From: Agathobacter sp.
GTDB taxonomy: Bacteria; Bacillota; Clostridia; Lachnospirales; Lachnospiraceae
Length of the DNA stretch: 64,000 bases
Assembly (NCBI GenBank): GCA_022775045.1
Contig: JALFLB010000012.1
Location: forward strand, 35,038 to 99,037
Direction: 5' to 3'
Position 1 is the first letter of the stretch. Each line of letters starts with the position of its first letter. Position numbers and translations under genes: made by a program. Below are positions 54,698 through 63,775 of the stretch, one piece after another. The notes under the pieces are model-generated. The model did no database searches. It worked only from the letters and a program-made list of their open reading frames with translations, and was not told where the DNA came from.

Positions 54698-55555
54698 ATG
54701 AATAATCATAAACAGGGAATCCTGTTCATTATCATGGCAGGATTCTTTTTTGCGCTGATGACCTTTTTTGTCCGGCTGTCCGGAGATCTTCCCACCATGG
54801 AAAAAGCTTTTTTCCGCAATGCGGTGGCGGCGGGGATTGCCTTTGTGACGCTGCTTCGGAGCGGAGAGACCTATAAGCCTACGAGGGAAACGGTGCCGGA
54901 TCTGTTCTGGCGGAGCCTGTGTGGCACCATCGGTCTGATTTGCAATTTTTATGCGATTGATAAACTGAATATTGCGGATGCGAATATCTTAAACAAGCTT
55001 TCTCCATTTTTTGCAATTCTGATGTCGGCCATCCTTTTGAAGGAAAAAGCCAATAAGACAGAGTGGTTCTGCGTGCTTCTGGCATTTACCGGGGCGCTTT
55101 TTGTGATCAAGCCGTCTTTTCAGATGCAATCGGTGTATGCAGTCATTGGAATGCTGGGAGGACTTGGAGCGGGAGCGGCCTATACCTTTGTGCGGAGACT
55201 TGGGAAAAAGGGAGTGCCCAGCCCGGTAATTGTCTTATGTTTTTCCGTGTTTTCCTGTCTGGTCTGTCTGCCCTCTCTAATTTTCCACTTTGTACCCATG
55301 AGTGGAAAGCAGCTTCTGTGTCTCCTGCTTGCAGGCATATCTGCCGCAGGCGGACAGTTCAGCATCACAAAGGCCTACTCGAAAGCTCCGGCAAAGGAAA
55401 TATCCGTATTTGATTATTCGCAGGTAGTGTTTGCAGCATTGCTGGGATTTCTTTTCCTTGGGGAGATGCCGGATGCGCTCAGCCTGGTAGGGTATGTGAT
55501 TATAATCGGAAGTGCCGTGTTTAAGTGGGCATATACATTCATCCGCCTAGTGTAA
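54698..55555 (+). CDS. EamA/DMT family transporter
   Basis: About 285 residues with ten membrane helices in two EamA repeats (GILFIIMAGFFFALMTFFVRL at the start; AVIGMLGGLGAGAAYTFVRRLG in the second half). The sequence FYAIDKLNIADANILNKLSPFFAIL is typical of the first repeat. Start ATG 54698 follows GGGTGATAGAG; an upstream ATG at 54671 lacks a site. The family exports metabolites or amino acids; the substrate is unknown. Its end overlaps the convergent prenyltransferase-like gene by 17 bases. Confidence 0.88.
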   Translation: MNNHKQGILFIIMAGFFFALMTFFVRLSGDLPTMEKAFFRNAVAAGIAFVTLLRSGETYKPTRETVPDLFWRSLCGTIGLICNFYAIDKLNIADANILNKLSPFFAILMSAILLKEKANKTEWFCVLLAFTGALFVIKPSFQMQSVYAVIGMLGGLGAGAAYTFVRRLGKKGVPSPVIVLCFSVFSCLVCLPSLIFHFVPMSGKQLLCLLLAGISAAGGQFSITKAYSKAPAKEISVFDYSQVVFAALLGFLFLGEMPDALSLVGYVIIIGSAVFKWAYTFIRLV

Positions 55556-56162
55556 CATCCTGCCGGCCATACCACTTCAACGCATCAGGTAAATCGCAAT
55601 CTTTATAGTCCGGCCAATAACGATCAATCACATAGAAATCCGCGTATACACTCTGGATGGGAAGAAATCCGGAAAGTCTTCGCATGCCTCCCCAGCGGAT
55701 GACCATATCGACTCTTGAGATATCAGAGGAATAAGGTCTGCCATCAAGGCACATATGGGACAGATCCCACTCCCAGCCATAGTTGACAAGAAAATTCAAC
55801 CGGATACCGCCACCATTGACAGGTGTTCTTTCAGTATATGGCAAAAGCGCATCCGGAAAGCATTTGGAATTGGTGTTGCCAATCACAAGAAGATCAGCTC
55901 CCTCCTGCTTCAAAAGCTCCACAGCGTCAATACATGCCCGCTGGAATGCATCAAACTGCACCGCCGGACGCTTGCAGTTGTCTACGGTAAAACCATAGTA
56001 GGTGATTTCTTCAATGCCGCAGACCTTTGCCTGCCGAAGCAGACGAAGTCCCGGGAGGAGACCATATTCATATCCGTCCTCTTTGTTCATTCCGTGTTCT
56101 TTTGCCCAGCGGCGGTTGCCGTCCGGGATGATACCAATATGTTTTGGTTTGTTTTTGTTCAT
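55539..56162 (-). CDS. Short cis-prenyltransferase (UppS-like) paralogue
   Basis: The 207-residue protein starts KHIGIIPDGNRRWAKEHG, the diphosphate-binding motif with the catalytic Asp of undecaprenyl diphosphate synthases. The C-terminal part has RWGGMRRLSGFLPIQSVYADFYVIDRYWPDY, a variant of RTSGExRLSNFLLWQ. It is 30-40 residues shorter than housekeeping UppS and diverged at several conserved places. It may make shorter prenyl chains or have lost activity. A canonical UppS is expected elsewhere in the genome. Confidence 0.82.
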   Translation of the reverse strand: MNKNKPKHIGIIPDGNRRWAKEHGMNKEDGYEYGLLPGLRLLRQAKVCGIEEITYYGFTVDNCKRPAVQFDAFQRACIDAVELLKQEGADLLVIGNTNSKCFPDALLPYTERTPVNGGGIRLNFLVNYGWEWDLSHMCLDGRPYSSDISRVDMVIRWGGMRRLSGFLPIQSVYADFYVIDRYWPDYKDCDLPDALKWYGRQDVTLGG

Positions 56163-56231
56163 ATGATTTTCCTGCCTTTTTATATAGTAGTATTGACAGT
56201 ATCAATGTTTTTAATCAAAATCTGATGTGCA

Positions 56232-56260
56232 TTGTATTTTAAAGGAAATTTAGCTATACT
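56232..56260 (+). promoter_or_regulatory. Predicted promoter of the isochorismatase-like gene
   Basis: TTGTAT at 56232-56237 and TATACT at 56255-56260 are separated by 17 bases, about 30 bases before the start codon. Confidence 0.5.
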
Positions 56261-56291
56261 ATCCATAATAAGCATGGATTAGGTGATAGTG

Positions 56292-56861
56292 ATGAATAAC
56301 GATTTATTATTAGTGATAGATATGCAAAACGTTTATACAAGAGGACGGAAGTGGGCATGTCTGGATACGGAAGGTGTTGCGGAGAGAACACTTTCTGTCA
56401 TCCGGACTATGGAACAGACAGGAAATGACCAGATCATGTTCACCCGCTTTCTTGCCAGTGAACAGCCGGAAGGAGTTTGGGAGAATTATAACCGGGAAAA
56501 TAGGGAGGTAAACGATAGTGTCTGGGACAATGAGATGCTGCCGGAGTTTGCGGATGCATTACACAAATACCCCCTGTACACAAAGAGTGTGTATTCCTCT
56601 CTTGCGATTCCGGAGGTTCTGGAGGCAGCAAAAAAAGCAGATCGTGTTGTCATAACCGGCGTTGTGGCAGAATGCTGCGTTCTTTCAACAGTATTTGCGT
56701 TGATTGATGCGGGAATTTATACGATATATCTGACGGACGGGGTGTCTGGTCTGGATCGGGAAAAAGAAGCGTCAACGGAGCTGGTTCTGTCCGGTCTGGC
56801 ACCACTGCATGTGAGTATGATGACGGTAGAGGAGTATTTGCGTGAAATAGGGGCGAAATAG
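56292..56861 (+). CDS. Isochorismatase-family cysteine hydrolase
   Basis: About 189 residues from the ATG at 56292, which follows AGGTGATAG. The catalytic triad is visible as Asp in LLLVIDMQN near residue 10, Lys in LYTKSVYSS near 95 and Cys in GVVAECCVLST near 123. Members hydrolyse isochorismate, nicotinamide, N-carbamoyl compounds or similar amides. The exact substrate is unknown. It is a single-gene unit. Confidence 0.9.
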   Translation: MNNDLLLVIDMQNVYTRGRKWACLDTEGVAERTLSVIRTMEQTGNDQIMFTRFLASEQPEGVWENYNRENREVNDSVWDNEMLPEFADALHKYPLYTKSVYSSLAIPEVLEAAKKADRVVITGVVAECCVLSTVFALIDAGIYTIYLTDGVSGLDREKEASTELVLSGLAPLHVSMMTVEEYLREIGAK

Positions 56862-56877
56862 GCATTTTTGTTCTTGA

Positions 56878-56906
56878 TTGAATCCAGTGTCCCGATATGA
56901 TACAAT
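56878..56906 (+). promoter_or_regulatory. Predicted promoter of the EAL-HPt-kinase operon
   Basis: TTGAAT at 56878-56883 and TACAAT at 56901-56906 are 17 bases apart, about 50 bases before the EAL protein start. Confidence 0.5.
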
Positions 56907-56954
56907 AATTTTATCTGAAATGAGTACGGTTTAATTGTAATTGGGGGATTACAG

Positions 56955-58634
56955 ATGAAAGAGATTAGTTTCTGGGCAAAGGATGCGGGCAAAATCTCTT
57001 CGTTTATTGAGGTTTTTGATCGGCTTTCTGACAATTCATATATATGGGTGACCAATCTCAAGGAGAATGAGACCTGGTGTACGGAGAAGACAAAGGCTTT
57101 GTTTGGCCTGTCTGACCAGTTGTTTTCTGACTTTGAGCATATGATCGTAGAGTGGGTACATCCGCGCGATGTGGAGGAATATCTCGAGGGGATTGACAAG
57201 CGGTTGCATGGAGTTGATTTGGATGATGAGTTGTGTATCCGTTTTCGTGATCAATCAGGGAAGTATTCGCTGTTTAGTTTCCATACGGAGATACTTTGCG
57301 AAGACGAGGACATACCGGAATATTTGATTGTAGTTATGAACAATGAGAATATTTTTCGGCAAATTGATGCGGTGACCGATTTGTATTCTGAGGCAAAGTA
57401 TGTAGTGGATTTGGAAAAAGCAATTGCAAGTGGAGAAAAGTTTGCAATTATGCAGATTCACGTGGAAGGTTTTTCAACCTTCAATCTTGTCTATGGACGC
57501 AATTTCGCAAATGAACTCCTGCACGAAATTGCGCTTGCATTTATTTATATGATGGACATGGATAAAGCAGTCTACCGGCTCGAGCGGGAACGTTTTGTTT
57601 TTATACTGAAGAAGACTGGCCGCAAAGAACTTCTTGCATTTGAAAAGAAGGTAAGGGATGTTCTTGATGCCGGAATTGTCGCAGACGGCAAACGGCATTC
57701 ATTAAAAATGGGAGCTGGTGCAATTTTAATTGAGGACTATCATGGGGATGCTTCCTCCATTTGTGGTCAGGTGACGTATGCCTTAAATCATTCTGTACGA
57801 AAGCATCAGGATCAGCTGGTCATTTTTAACGATGAGGTGCAGACATCCCGGGGCGTGGATTTTGAGCTGATGAAGGTAATCCATCAGTCTGTCCGCAACA
57901 ATTGTGAGGGCTTTTATGTGGAGTATCAGCCGATTGTGGATTCGAATACAGGAGTTGTGGTAGGTGCGGAGGCGCTTGTGCGCTGGTGTATGGAGCCGTA
58001 TGGAAAGGTGCCGCCGGGGATGTTTATTGAGTGGATGGAGACGGATCCGAGTATGTATGATCTGGGGAATTATGTTCTTCGGACAGCGCTGTCGGAGACA
58101 GGGAAGCTTCTCGCACAGAAACAGGATTTTTTCATTAATGTCAATGTTTCCATCAGGCAGCTGGAACGTCCGGAGTTTCGGGGGGAGGTATTAGAAATAC
58201 TCAAAGAAACCGGATTCCCGCCAGACCATCTATGTCTGGAAATGACGGAACGGTGTAAGGATATCCCATTGGATATGTTGTACGAGGAGGTTTTGTTCTT
58301 CCAGAACTACGGCATCCGGGTGGCGATGGATGATTATGGGACGGGAAGTGCGTCTTCAAACATTGTGATGAATATCCCGATGGATGAAATTAAGATTGAT
58401 ATGAGTTTTATCCGTGACATCATAGATAATCCGAAAAATCAGGCAATGGTTCGTTCTATATTGTATTTTGCCAACAAATCAAACATGGCAACATGTCTGG
58501 AGGGCGTTGAAAATGAAGAACTGCAGAATTATCTGCGGGATTATCATGCCACATGGTTTCAGGGGTACTATTATTCCAAGCCAATTTCCATTCAGGACCT
58601 GGAGGACATGTTCATGGATCATTTTGGAGTATAA
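56955..58634 (+). CDS. PAS-GGDEF(degenerate)-EAL c-di-GMP phosphodiesterase
   Basis: The 559-residue cytoplasmic protein has a PAS-like region (about 15-130), a degenerate GGDEF domain (about 135-290) in which the signature is LERERF, so it cannot make c-di-GMP, and an EAL domain (about 305-555). Catalytic EAL motifs are intact: GAEALVRW, INVNVSIRQL, CLEMTE, VAMDDYGTGSAS, EIKIDMSFIRDI and LEGVEN. It should degrade c-di-GMP. The HPt and hybrid kinase genes follow closely, so its activity is likely tied to that phosphorelay. Confidence 0.92.
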   Translation: MKEISFWAKDAGKISSFIEVFDRLSDNSYIWVTNLKENETWCTEKTKALFGLSDQLFSDFEHMIVEWVHPRDVEEYLEGIDKRLHGVDLDDELCIRFRDQSGKYSLFSFHTEILCEDEDIPEYLIVVMNNENIFRQIDAVTDLYSEAKYVVDLEKAIASGEKFAIMQIHVEGFSTFNLVYGRNFANELLHEIALAFIYMMDMDKAVYRLERERFVFILKKTGRKELLAFEKKVRDVLDAGIVADGKRHSLKMGAGAILIEDYHGDASSICGQVTYALNHSVRKHQDQLVIFNDEVQTSRGVDFELMKVIHQSVRNNCEGFYVEYQPIVDSNTGVVVGAEALVRWCMEPYGKVPPGMFIEWMETDPSMYDLGNYVLRTALSETGKLLAQKQDFFINVNVSIRQLERPEFRGEVLEILKETGFPPDHLCLEMTERCKDIPLDMLYEEVLFFQNYGIRVAMDDYGTGSASSNIVMNIPMDEIKIDMSFIRDIIDNPKNQAMVRSILYFANKSNMATCLEGVENEELQNYLRDYHATWFQGYYYSKPISIQDLEDMFMDHFGV

Positions 58635-58664
58635 CAAGTTAAAAAACGAAAGGACAAATGTGAT

Positions 58665-59042
58665 ATGCTATTAGAGGAATGTTATAAGAGGTTTGGAGGA
58701 AATTATGAGGAGGTAAAGAGTCGATTACAGAATGATGACTTAATTTCTCGTTTTGTGATCAAATTTCCGGCGGATAAAAGCTATGAAGAGCTTTCTGTGG
58801 CGATCCGGGAGGAAAACTATGAGGAGGCTTTTCGAGCAGCACATACCTTGAAAGGACTCAGCCGGAATTTCAGTTTTGACAGACTCGCGGAATCTTCCAG
58901 TAATTTGACAGAATTATTGAGAAACAGGGAAAAGGAACCTGTAGATAAAAATTTGTGTGAACAGCTTTTTTTGCAAGTATCTACTGATTATGTGGCTGTT
59001 ACAAATGCGATTAAAGAATTTGCAAAACAGGTTCAGGTCTGA
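58665..59042 (+). CDS. HPt phosphotransfer protein
   Basis: The 125-residue protein is a four-helix HPt domain with phospho-histidine in AFRAAHTLKGLSRNF near residue 66. It is a free-standing phosphotransfer module. The hybrid kinase gene starts 16 bases after it. It likely accepts phosphate from the kinase's receiver domain and passes it to a regulator outside the window. Confidence 0.9.
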   Translation: MLLEECYKRFGGNYEEVKSRLQNDDLISRFVIKFPADKSYEELSVAIREENYEEAFRAAHTLKGLSRNFSFDRLAESSSNLTELLRNREKEPVDKNLCEQLFLQVSTDYVAVTNAIKEFAKQVQV

Positions 59043-59058
59043 GCCGCTTAATTTGTTT

Positions 59059-61863
59059 ATGGACGGAAATGAAATGGATACAAGAAGAACTCATATTTTA
59101 CGGAAAAAAGAAAAGATATGGACAGCCATCGTTTGCCTTGTGCTATCAATATCTGTAATTGACCCAATGATTGTATTTGCGGAGGAAACGGATCAGGAGC
59201 AGAAAACGGTCCGTGTCGGTTATGTGAATGTGGCAAGTTATGAGGAGGGCGGAGAAGGAGAGTATAAAAGAGGTTCCGGATATGAGTATCTTCAGAAGAT
59301 ATCTTATGTGACCGGCTGGAAATATGAGTATGTTTACGGTTCTTTCAAGGAATGCTATGACATGCTGGTAAATGGCGATATTGATTTGTTCGGAAATGTA
59401 ACTTATTCACCTGAGAGAGCAGAACTCATGGATTTTTCAAGCTATCCTCAGGGAAAGGATACTTATCTGTTGTACACGGTCAGAGACAATGTGGAACTTA
59501 CCACAGGGGATGTCAGTAAGCTCAATCATTGTAAGATTGGTGTGACAGAGGGCAGTTATCAGGAGGGGCTTCTGCATGATTGGTTAATGTCTAATCAAAT
59601 ACAGGCAGAGACCATTAAATACGATGGTTATGAGACGATGATGGCGGCATTGGATGAGGGAGAACTTGATGCAATTGCGACACCGGATCTTGCAACAAGC
59701 TACGATTATATGCCAATTGTCAATATTGGATTTAGTGATTATTATTTTGCAGTTAACAAAAGTCGACCTGACCTGCTGAAAGAACTGAATGCCGCATTAT
59801 ATGAGATTCAGAATTCAGAACTGGATTACAACAATCTGCTTGTGAGCCGTTATCATAATCAGATGTCTAACAATCTATTGCTGAGTGAAAAAGAAAAAGA
59901 CTGGTTGACTGCTCACGACAATAAACTTAGAATCGGATATCTCGCGGATAATCTGCCTTATTCCAGACAGTCAGAAGATGGTGAGATGCTGGGGGTTATG
60001 AAAACGCTGGCGGATACATTGGAGAACGAATTCGGGATCACCATAGAAACAAAATGTTACGAAACGAGTATGCAGCTTAATGATGCACTGGAAGATGGTG
60101 AGGTAGATACCATTGGTCCTGTATACAGTGACTTCTATCTGGCAGAACAGAAAAAATATGTTCTGACAAATGCATTTTTATCCACAACCCCGGTGATGAT
60201 ATTTAAGGATCATGATTGTGATAGCTACAGTAATGTTATTGCAGTCACAAATGAAAGCGTGTTTCCGGAAGAGGTTGTCCACGTACTGTTTCCGGAGGCA
60301 GAGATATATCTGTGTGATGGGATGGGGGAATGCCTGGATGCTGTTGCAACAGGAAAAGCAGACAGTACACTTGTCACATCTTTGCGTCTGAATATGTTAA
60401 GGAAGTATCATGCAATGGGTGAGCTTCAGTTTACGGATACACAGGTGAAGTCAGAAATCTGTCTGGCTACGACAAAAGCCAACCGAGTGGCAGCTGCCAT
60501 TTTAAATAAAGGGATTTCCTTATCATCCGATACATTGAATGGTGTTGTACTGGCGGAAAATTCCTATGTGAACAAGCGTGTGACTTTTAGCGATTTTGTA
60601 AAGGACCATATGACAGCGGTGTTTGGTACAACAGGACTTATTATTCTGGTTCTTGGGTTGATGATTTACCGGATGTATATGAATGAGAAAAAGTTATCGT
60701 CTGCTTTGGATGAAGCGCATAATGCGAATGTGGCAAAAACAACGTTTCTAAGCAATATGTCCCATGATATCCGAACCCCGATGAATGCAATCATTGGTTT
60801 TACAAATATTGCCAGAAAACATCATGTAGACGATGATGTGGATAAATGCCTGGAAAAGATTGTGGAAAGTTCCGAACACCTTCTGGCCTTGATTAATGAT
60901 GTCCTGGACATCAGCAGGATTGAAGCCGGAAAAGTAAAATTTGAACCCGTGCCGGTTAATATCAGCAAGGTAACAGATGCAGTGATTGATATTATGCAGG
61001 GATTTCTTTCCGGGCGGGATTTGAACTTTTATGTGGAACGAAAGAAACTGGATTATCCGTATGTGCTTGCAGATCCGGTGAGATTACGTGAGGTACTGGT
61101 AAATATTTTAAGTAATGCAGTTAAGTTTACTAATGATGGAGGCAGCGTCACTTTTAGAACGGACTATCATAAAGAAGATAATGACCGAAAAATTATCATA
61201 CATTATTCAATCATCGATACTGGTATCGGTATGAGCAAAGAATATCTTGGAAAGATTTTTGAGGAATTTTCTCAGGAAGATTCCGGAGCAAGAACCTATT
61301 ATAAAGGTACCGGGCTTGGAATGCCCATCACGAAGCAATATGTGGAATTGATGGGTGGCACGATATCTGTAGAAAGTGAAAAAGGTGAAGGTACAACGGT
61401 TAGCGTTGATATTCCGATGGAGCTGGCTTCACCGGAGAAAATGCAGGAGCAGGATGTACCGGATTTTAAGGTTGATCTGACAGGAATTAAAGTTCTTCTG
61501 GTGGAAGATAATGAGTTGAATGCTGAGATTGCACAGGTTCAGCTGGAGGAATATGGCATGCAGGTGACAAGAGTTACTGATGGCAAAGAAGCGGTTGAAG
61601 CGTTTGCCGGCAGTCAGGCGGGGACCTATGATCTGATTTTGATGGATATTATGATGCCACGCATGAACGGATATGAAGCTACAGCAGAAATTCGGTCCAT
61701 GAAAAATCGTATGGATGCAGGAAGTATTCCTATTATCGCCATGACTGCCAATGCATTTGCGGAAGATGTTCAGGCCTCTCTGGATGCCGGAATGAATGCA
61801 CATATAGCAAAGCCACTTGTAATGGAGGAAGTAATCAAGGTAATTTCCAGAAATCTGATTTGA
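59059..61863 (+). CDS. BvgS/EvgS-like hybrid sensor kinase with two periplasmic-binding domains
   Basis: About 934 residues. An N-terminal signal anchor (IWTAIVCLVLSISVIDPMIVF) leads into two tandem SBP_bac_3 domains (about 45-275 and 285-510; for example GYVNVASYEEGGEGEYKRGSG and RIGYLADNLPYSRQSEDG). A membrane helix (AVFGTTGLIILVLGLMIYRMY) precedes HisKA with SNMSHDIRTPMNAIIGF, the ATPase with NILSNAVKFTND and GTGLGMPITKQYVELMGG, and a receiver domain with DLILMDIMMPRMNGYEA. The start is uncertain between ATG 59059 and 59074. It should sense small molecules and signal through the HPt protein. Confidence 0.93.
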   Translation: MDGNEMDTRRTHILRKKEKIWTAIVCLVLSISVIDPMIVFAEETDQEQKTVRVGYVNVASYEEGGEGEYKRGSGYEYLQKISYVTGWKYEYVYGSFKECYDMLVNGDIDLFGNVTYSPERAELMDFSSYPQGKDTYLLYTVRDNVELTTGDVSKLNHCKIGVTEGSYQEGLLHDWLMSNQIQAETIKYDGYETMMAALDEGELDAIATPDLATSYDYMPIVNIGFSDYYFAVNKSRPDLLKELNAALYEIQNSELDYNNLLVSRYHNQMSNNLLLSEKEKDWLTAHDNKLRIGYLADNLPYSRQSEDGEMLGVMKTLADTLENEFGITIETKCYETSMQLNDALEDGEVDTIGPVYSDFYLAEQKKYVLTNAFLSTTPVMIFKDHDCDSYSNVIAVTNESVFPEEVVHVLFPEAEIYLCDGMGECLDAVATGKADSTLVTSLRLNMLRKYHAMGELQFTDTQVKSEICLATTKANRVAAAILNKGISLSSDTLNGVVLAENSYVNKRVTFSDFVKDHMTAVFGTTGLIILVLGLMIYRMYMNEKKLSSALDEAHNANVAKTTFLSNMSHDIRTPMNAIIGFTNIARKHHVDDDVDKCLEKIVESSEHLLALINDVLDISRIEAGKVKFEPVPVNISKVTDAVIDIMQGFLSGRDLNFYVERKKLDYPYVLADPVRLREVLVNILSNAVKFTNDGGSVTFRTDYHKEDNDRKIIIHYSIIDTGIGMSKEYLGKIFEEFSQEDSGARTYYKGTGLGMPITKQYVELMGGTISVESEKGEGTTVSVDIPMELASPEKMQEQDVPDFKVDLTGIKVLLVEDNELNAEIAQVQLEEYGMQVTRVTDGKEAVEAFAGSQAGTYDLILMDIMMPRMNGYEATAEIRSMKNRMDAGSIPIIAMTANAFAEDVQASLDAGMNAHIAKPLVMEEVIKVISRNLI

Positions 61864-61893
61864 CGAGGAATTTATGGGAATGGAAAGAGAATC

Positions 61894-62172
61894 CGCAATA
61901 TCAAGGAGCAGAATCCTACAGCAGAGGAACTGAAGGAGTGGATATCGCGAAGCGGTCTTCCGGTGAAAAAGTTTTTTAACACCAGCGGCATGCTCTATCG
62001 GCAGATGGAACTTAAGGAGAAGCTCCCGAATATGAGTGAGCAGGAGATGATTGAGCTTCTTGCCACAGACGGTATGTTAGTCAAACGCCCCATCCTTGTG
62101 ACAGAGAATCGGGTGCTGGTCGGATTTCGACAGGCCGAGTGGGAGGAACATTTCATAAATCCAAATAGATAG
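61894..62172 (+). pseudogene. 5'-truncated copy of the ArsC/Spx-like gene
   Basis: From about 61894 the sequence matches the intact gene at 63300-63647 nearly base for base (NIKEQNPTAEELKEW, KKFFNTSGMLYRQMELKEKL, NMSEQEMIELLATDGMLVKRP). The first 30 codons with the CxxC site are missing and no start codon or ribosome site is present. The frame runs on directly from the kinase stop codon. The remnant ends inside the convergent YbaK-type gene. It looks like a duplication followed by loss of the 5' part. Confidence 0.85.
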
Positions 62173-62701
62173 CTTCATGGTGAACTGCAGGCAGGAATTT
62201 CTCCAGCAGATCCTTTGTTGAAAGCTTCAGGCTGGAGGTATTGATGCAGGGATGGCAACCTATATATTCCTCCTCCAGAAGATCCCGGTCCATCAGAAGC
62301 TGAACGCGGTGTTCTTCATCATTCATCAGCCCCATGACGCTGACCGAACCCGGGGTGATATCGAGAAACTCTTCCATGTATTCCTCCGGTGCGAAGGAAA
62401 GCCTTGCGATACCAAGCTGCTTTGACACAACTTTGGTCTGGAATTTCTTTTCCCCCGGCATCATCAGCATATAAAAAGTGGTTTTTTGCGTATTGCACAG
62501 GAAGAGGTTCTTGCAGACATGGATGTTCAGTCGGGTGTCTACGTCATGGCAGGCCTCAATGGTGGGAAGTGCCTCATGATCAATACGAAGATAGGGGATG
62601 GAAAGAGAATCCAGAAGGTCGTAGGTGCGGATTTCTTTTACCAGGCGTCCACTGCAGTCTTCCGGACGTCCCTCATAAATTGGTGTGTGTAAAATATCCA
62701 T
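62153..62701 (-). CDS. YbaK/ProXp-type aminoacyl-tRNA deacylase
   Basis: The 182-residue protein belongs to the YbaK/prolyl-tRNA synthetase editing family (ProX-like). It has LSIPYLRIDHEALPTIEAC near residue 33, CKNLFLCNTQKTTFYMLMMPGEKKF near 62 and PGSVSVMGLMNDEEHRVQLLMD near 117. It would hydrolyse mischarged Ala-tRNA(Pro) or a related product. The start ATG 62701 follows AGGAGAATACA. Its end overlaps the truncated ArsC-like copy. Confidence 0.9.
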   Translation of the reverse strand: MDILHTPIYEGRPEDCSGRLVKEIRTYDLLDSLSIPYLRIDHEALPTIEACHDVDTRLNIHVCKNLFLCNTQKTTFYMLMMPGEKKFQTKVVSKQLGIARLSFAPEEYMEEFLDITPGSVSVMGLMNDEEHRVQLLMDRDLLEEEYIGCHPCINTSSLKLSTKDLLEKFLPAVHHEAIYLDL

Positions 62702-62748
62702 AATGTATTCTCCTGTTCTAAAGTGTGTATAATAGGATGACGAAACAG

Positions 62749-63043
62749 CTACTCGCGCAGTAAGTTGTTTAATAGAGCGTTTCGATTGTTAATAAACATC
62801 TCGGTAATCTGATAACTGTCGGTCTCTTCATAGCTGCAGGTGTGAATCTGACCATGATCGAAGCAGAAAATTTCACAATCCGGAATTCCAAGCAGAATCG
62901 GTGAATGTGTAACAATGAAAAATTGTGCACCTTCTTTCGCGCACCGGTATATTTCCATCAATAGCGTCAATTTCCCGGAGATAACTGCCTGCATCTATTT
63001 TGTTCCAATCGAAGGATACCCCTTGTATAAATTGGTTGTTCAT
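62749..63043 (-). pseudogene. AAA-family ATPase gene reduced to its two ends
   Basis: From ATG 63043, with an AAGGGGAG site, the frame starts NNQFIQGVSFDWNKIDAGSY, typical of the N-terminus of predicted AAA ATPases. In another frame the same stretch continues as LTLLMEIYRCAKEGAQFFIV, then THSPILLGIPDCEIFCFD, the C-terminal end of the same family, to a stop at 62749. The whole middle with Walker A is gone and the ends are out of frame, so this is a deletion remnant. Confidence 0.75.
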
Positions 63044-63299
63044 ATTTGTTTACTCCCCTTGTGACGATTGAAATCTTTCATCCTTAGCCATTCCGATTTC
63101 CTTCTTGCGGTGCAGATTTAAATGATTTCCTTAATTTTATCACATTTTCATACAAGATGTCACCCTCCAACCAATGTACAGCAACCTTAATCAGAAGAAT
63201 GAGTAGAACATTAGGTGTTTCTTTGCTATAATAAAAAATATCTTTTTGGAAAATAAATCCGAACGGGATGTAACATTTTGAGGAAAGGTGGGATCAATT

Positions 63300-63647
63300 A
63301 TGCTATATGTCAATTATCCAAAGTGCGGCACCTGCCAGAAGGCACGGAAATTTTTAGAGGAAAAGAGGATTGCTTTCGAGGATCGCAATATCAAGGAACA
63401 GAATCCCACAGCAGAGGAACTGAAGGCATGGATCGAAAAAAGCGGTCTGCCCATTAAGAAATTTTTCAATACCAGCGGAATGCTCTACCGGCAGATGGAA
63501 CTTAAGGACAAGCTTCCGAATATGAGTGAGCAGGAGATGATTGACCTGCTTGCCACAGACGGAATGCTGGTGAAACGACCGATTCTTGTGACAGATGATC
63601 AGGTGTTGGTGGGATTTAAGCAGGCGGAGTGGGATAAAATTAGTTGA
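63300..63647 (+). CDS. ArsC/Spx/YffB-family thioredoxin-fold protein
   Basis: About 115 residues from the ATG at 63300, which follows AGGAAAGGTGGG; a GTG at 63288 is in frame but less likely. The active-site motif is YPKCGTCQKARKFLEE near residue 6, with both cysteines present. The rest (FNTSGMLYRQMELKDKLPNM, LLATDGMLVKRPILV) is typical of the arsenate-reductase-like family. It may act on arsenate or on thiol/disulfide substrates; the family includes regulators without reductase activity. A truncated copy lies 1.1 kb upstream. Confidence 0.92.
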   Translation: MLYVNYPKCGTCQKARKFLEEKRIAFEDRNIKEQNPTAEELKAWIEKSGLPIKKFFNTSGMLYRQMELKDKLPNMSEQEMIDLLATDGMLVKRPILVTDDQVLVGFKQAEWDKIS

Positions 63648-63673
63648 CAAAATGTTTACAGGGTGATTATAAT
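63644..63673 (+). promoter_or_regulatory. Strong sigma-A promoter of the T-box leader
   Basis: A perfect TTGACA (63644-63649) overlaps the stop codon of the ArsC-like gene. A perfect TATAAT (63668-63673) follows after 18 bases. Transcription should start near 63680. Confidence 0.75.
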
Positions 63674-63775
63674 GTAGGCAATTGAGAAAAAGGCTTTGAA
63701 GGGAACAAGTACTCATTTGTGGAACGAACAGAAAGTAACCGGTAGATGAGAGGTGCGCGGGAAGCAAATGCTGCA

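Noticed and set aside
58957..59058. Upstream in-frame extension of the hybrid kinase
   Set aside because: It overlaps the HPt gene in another frame and would place 34 unrelated residues before the signal anchor.
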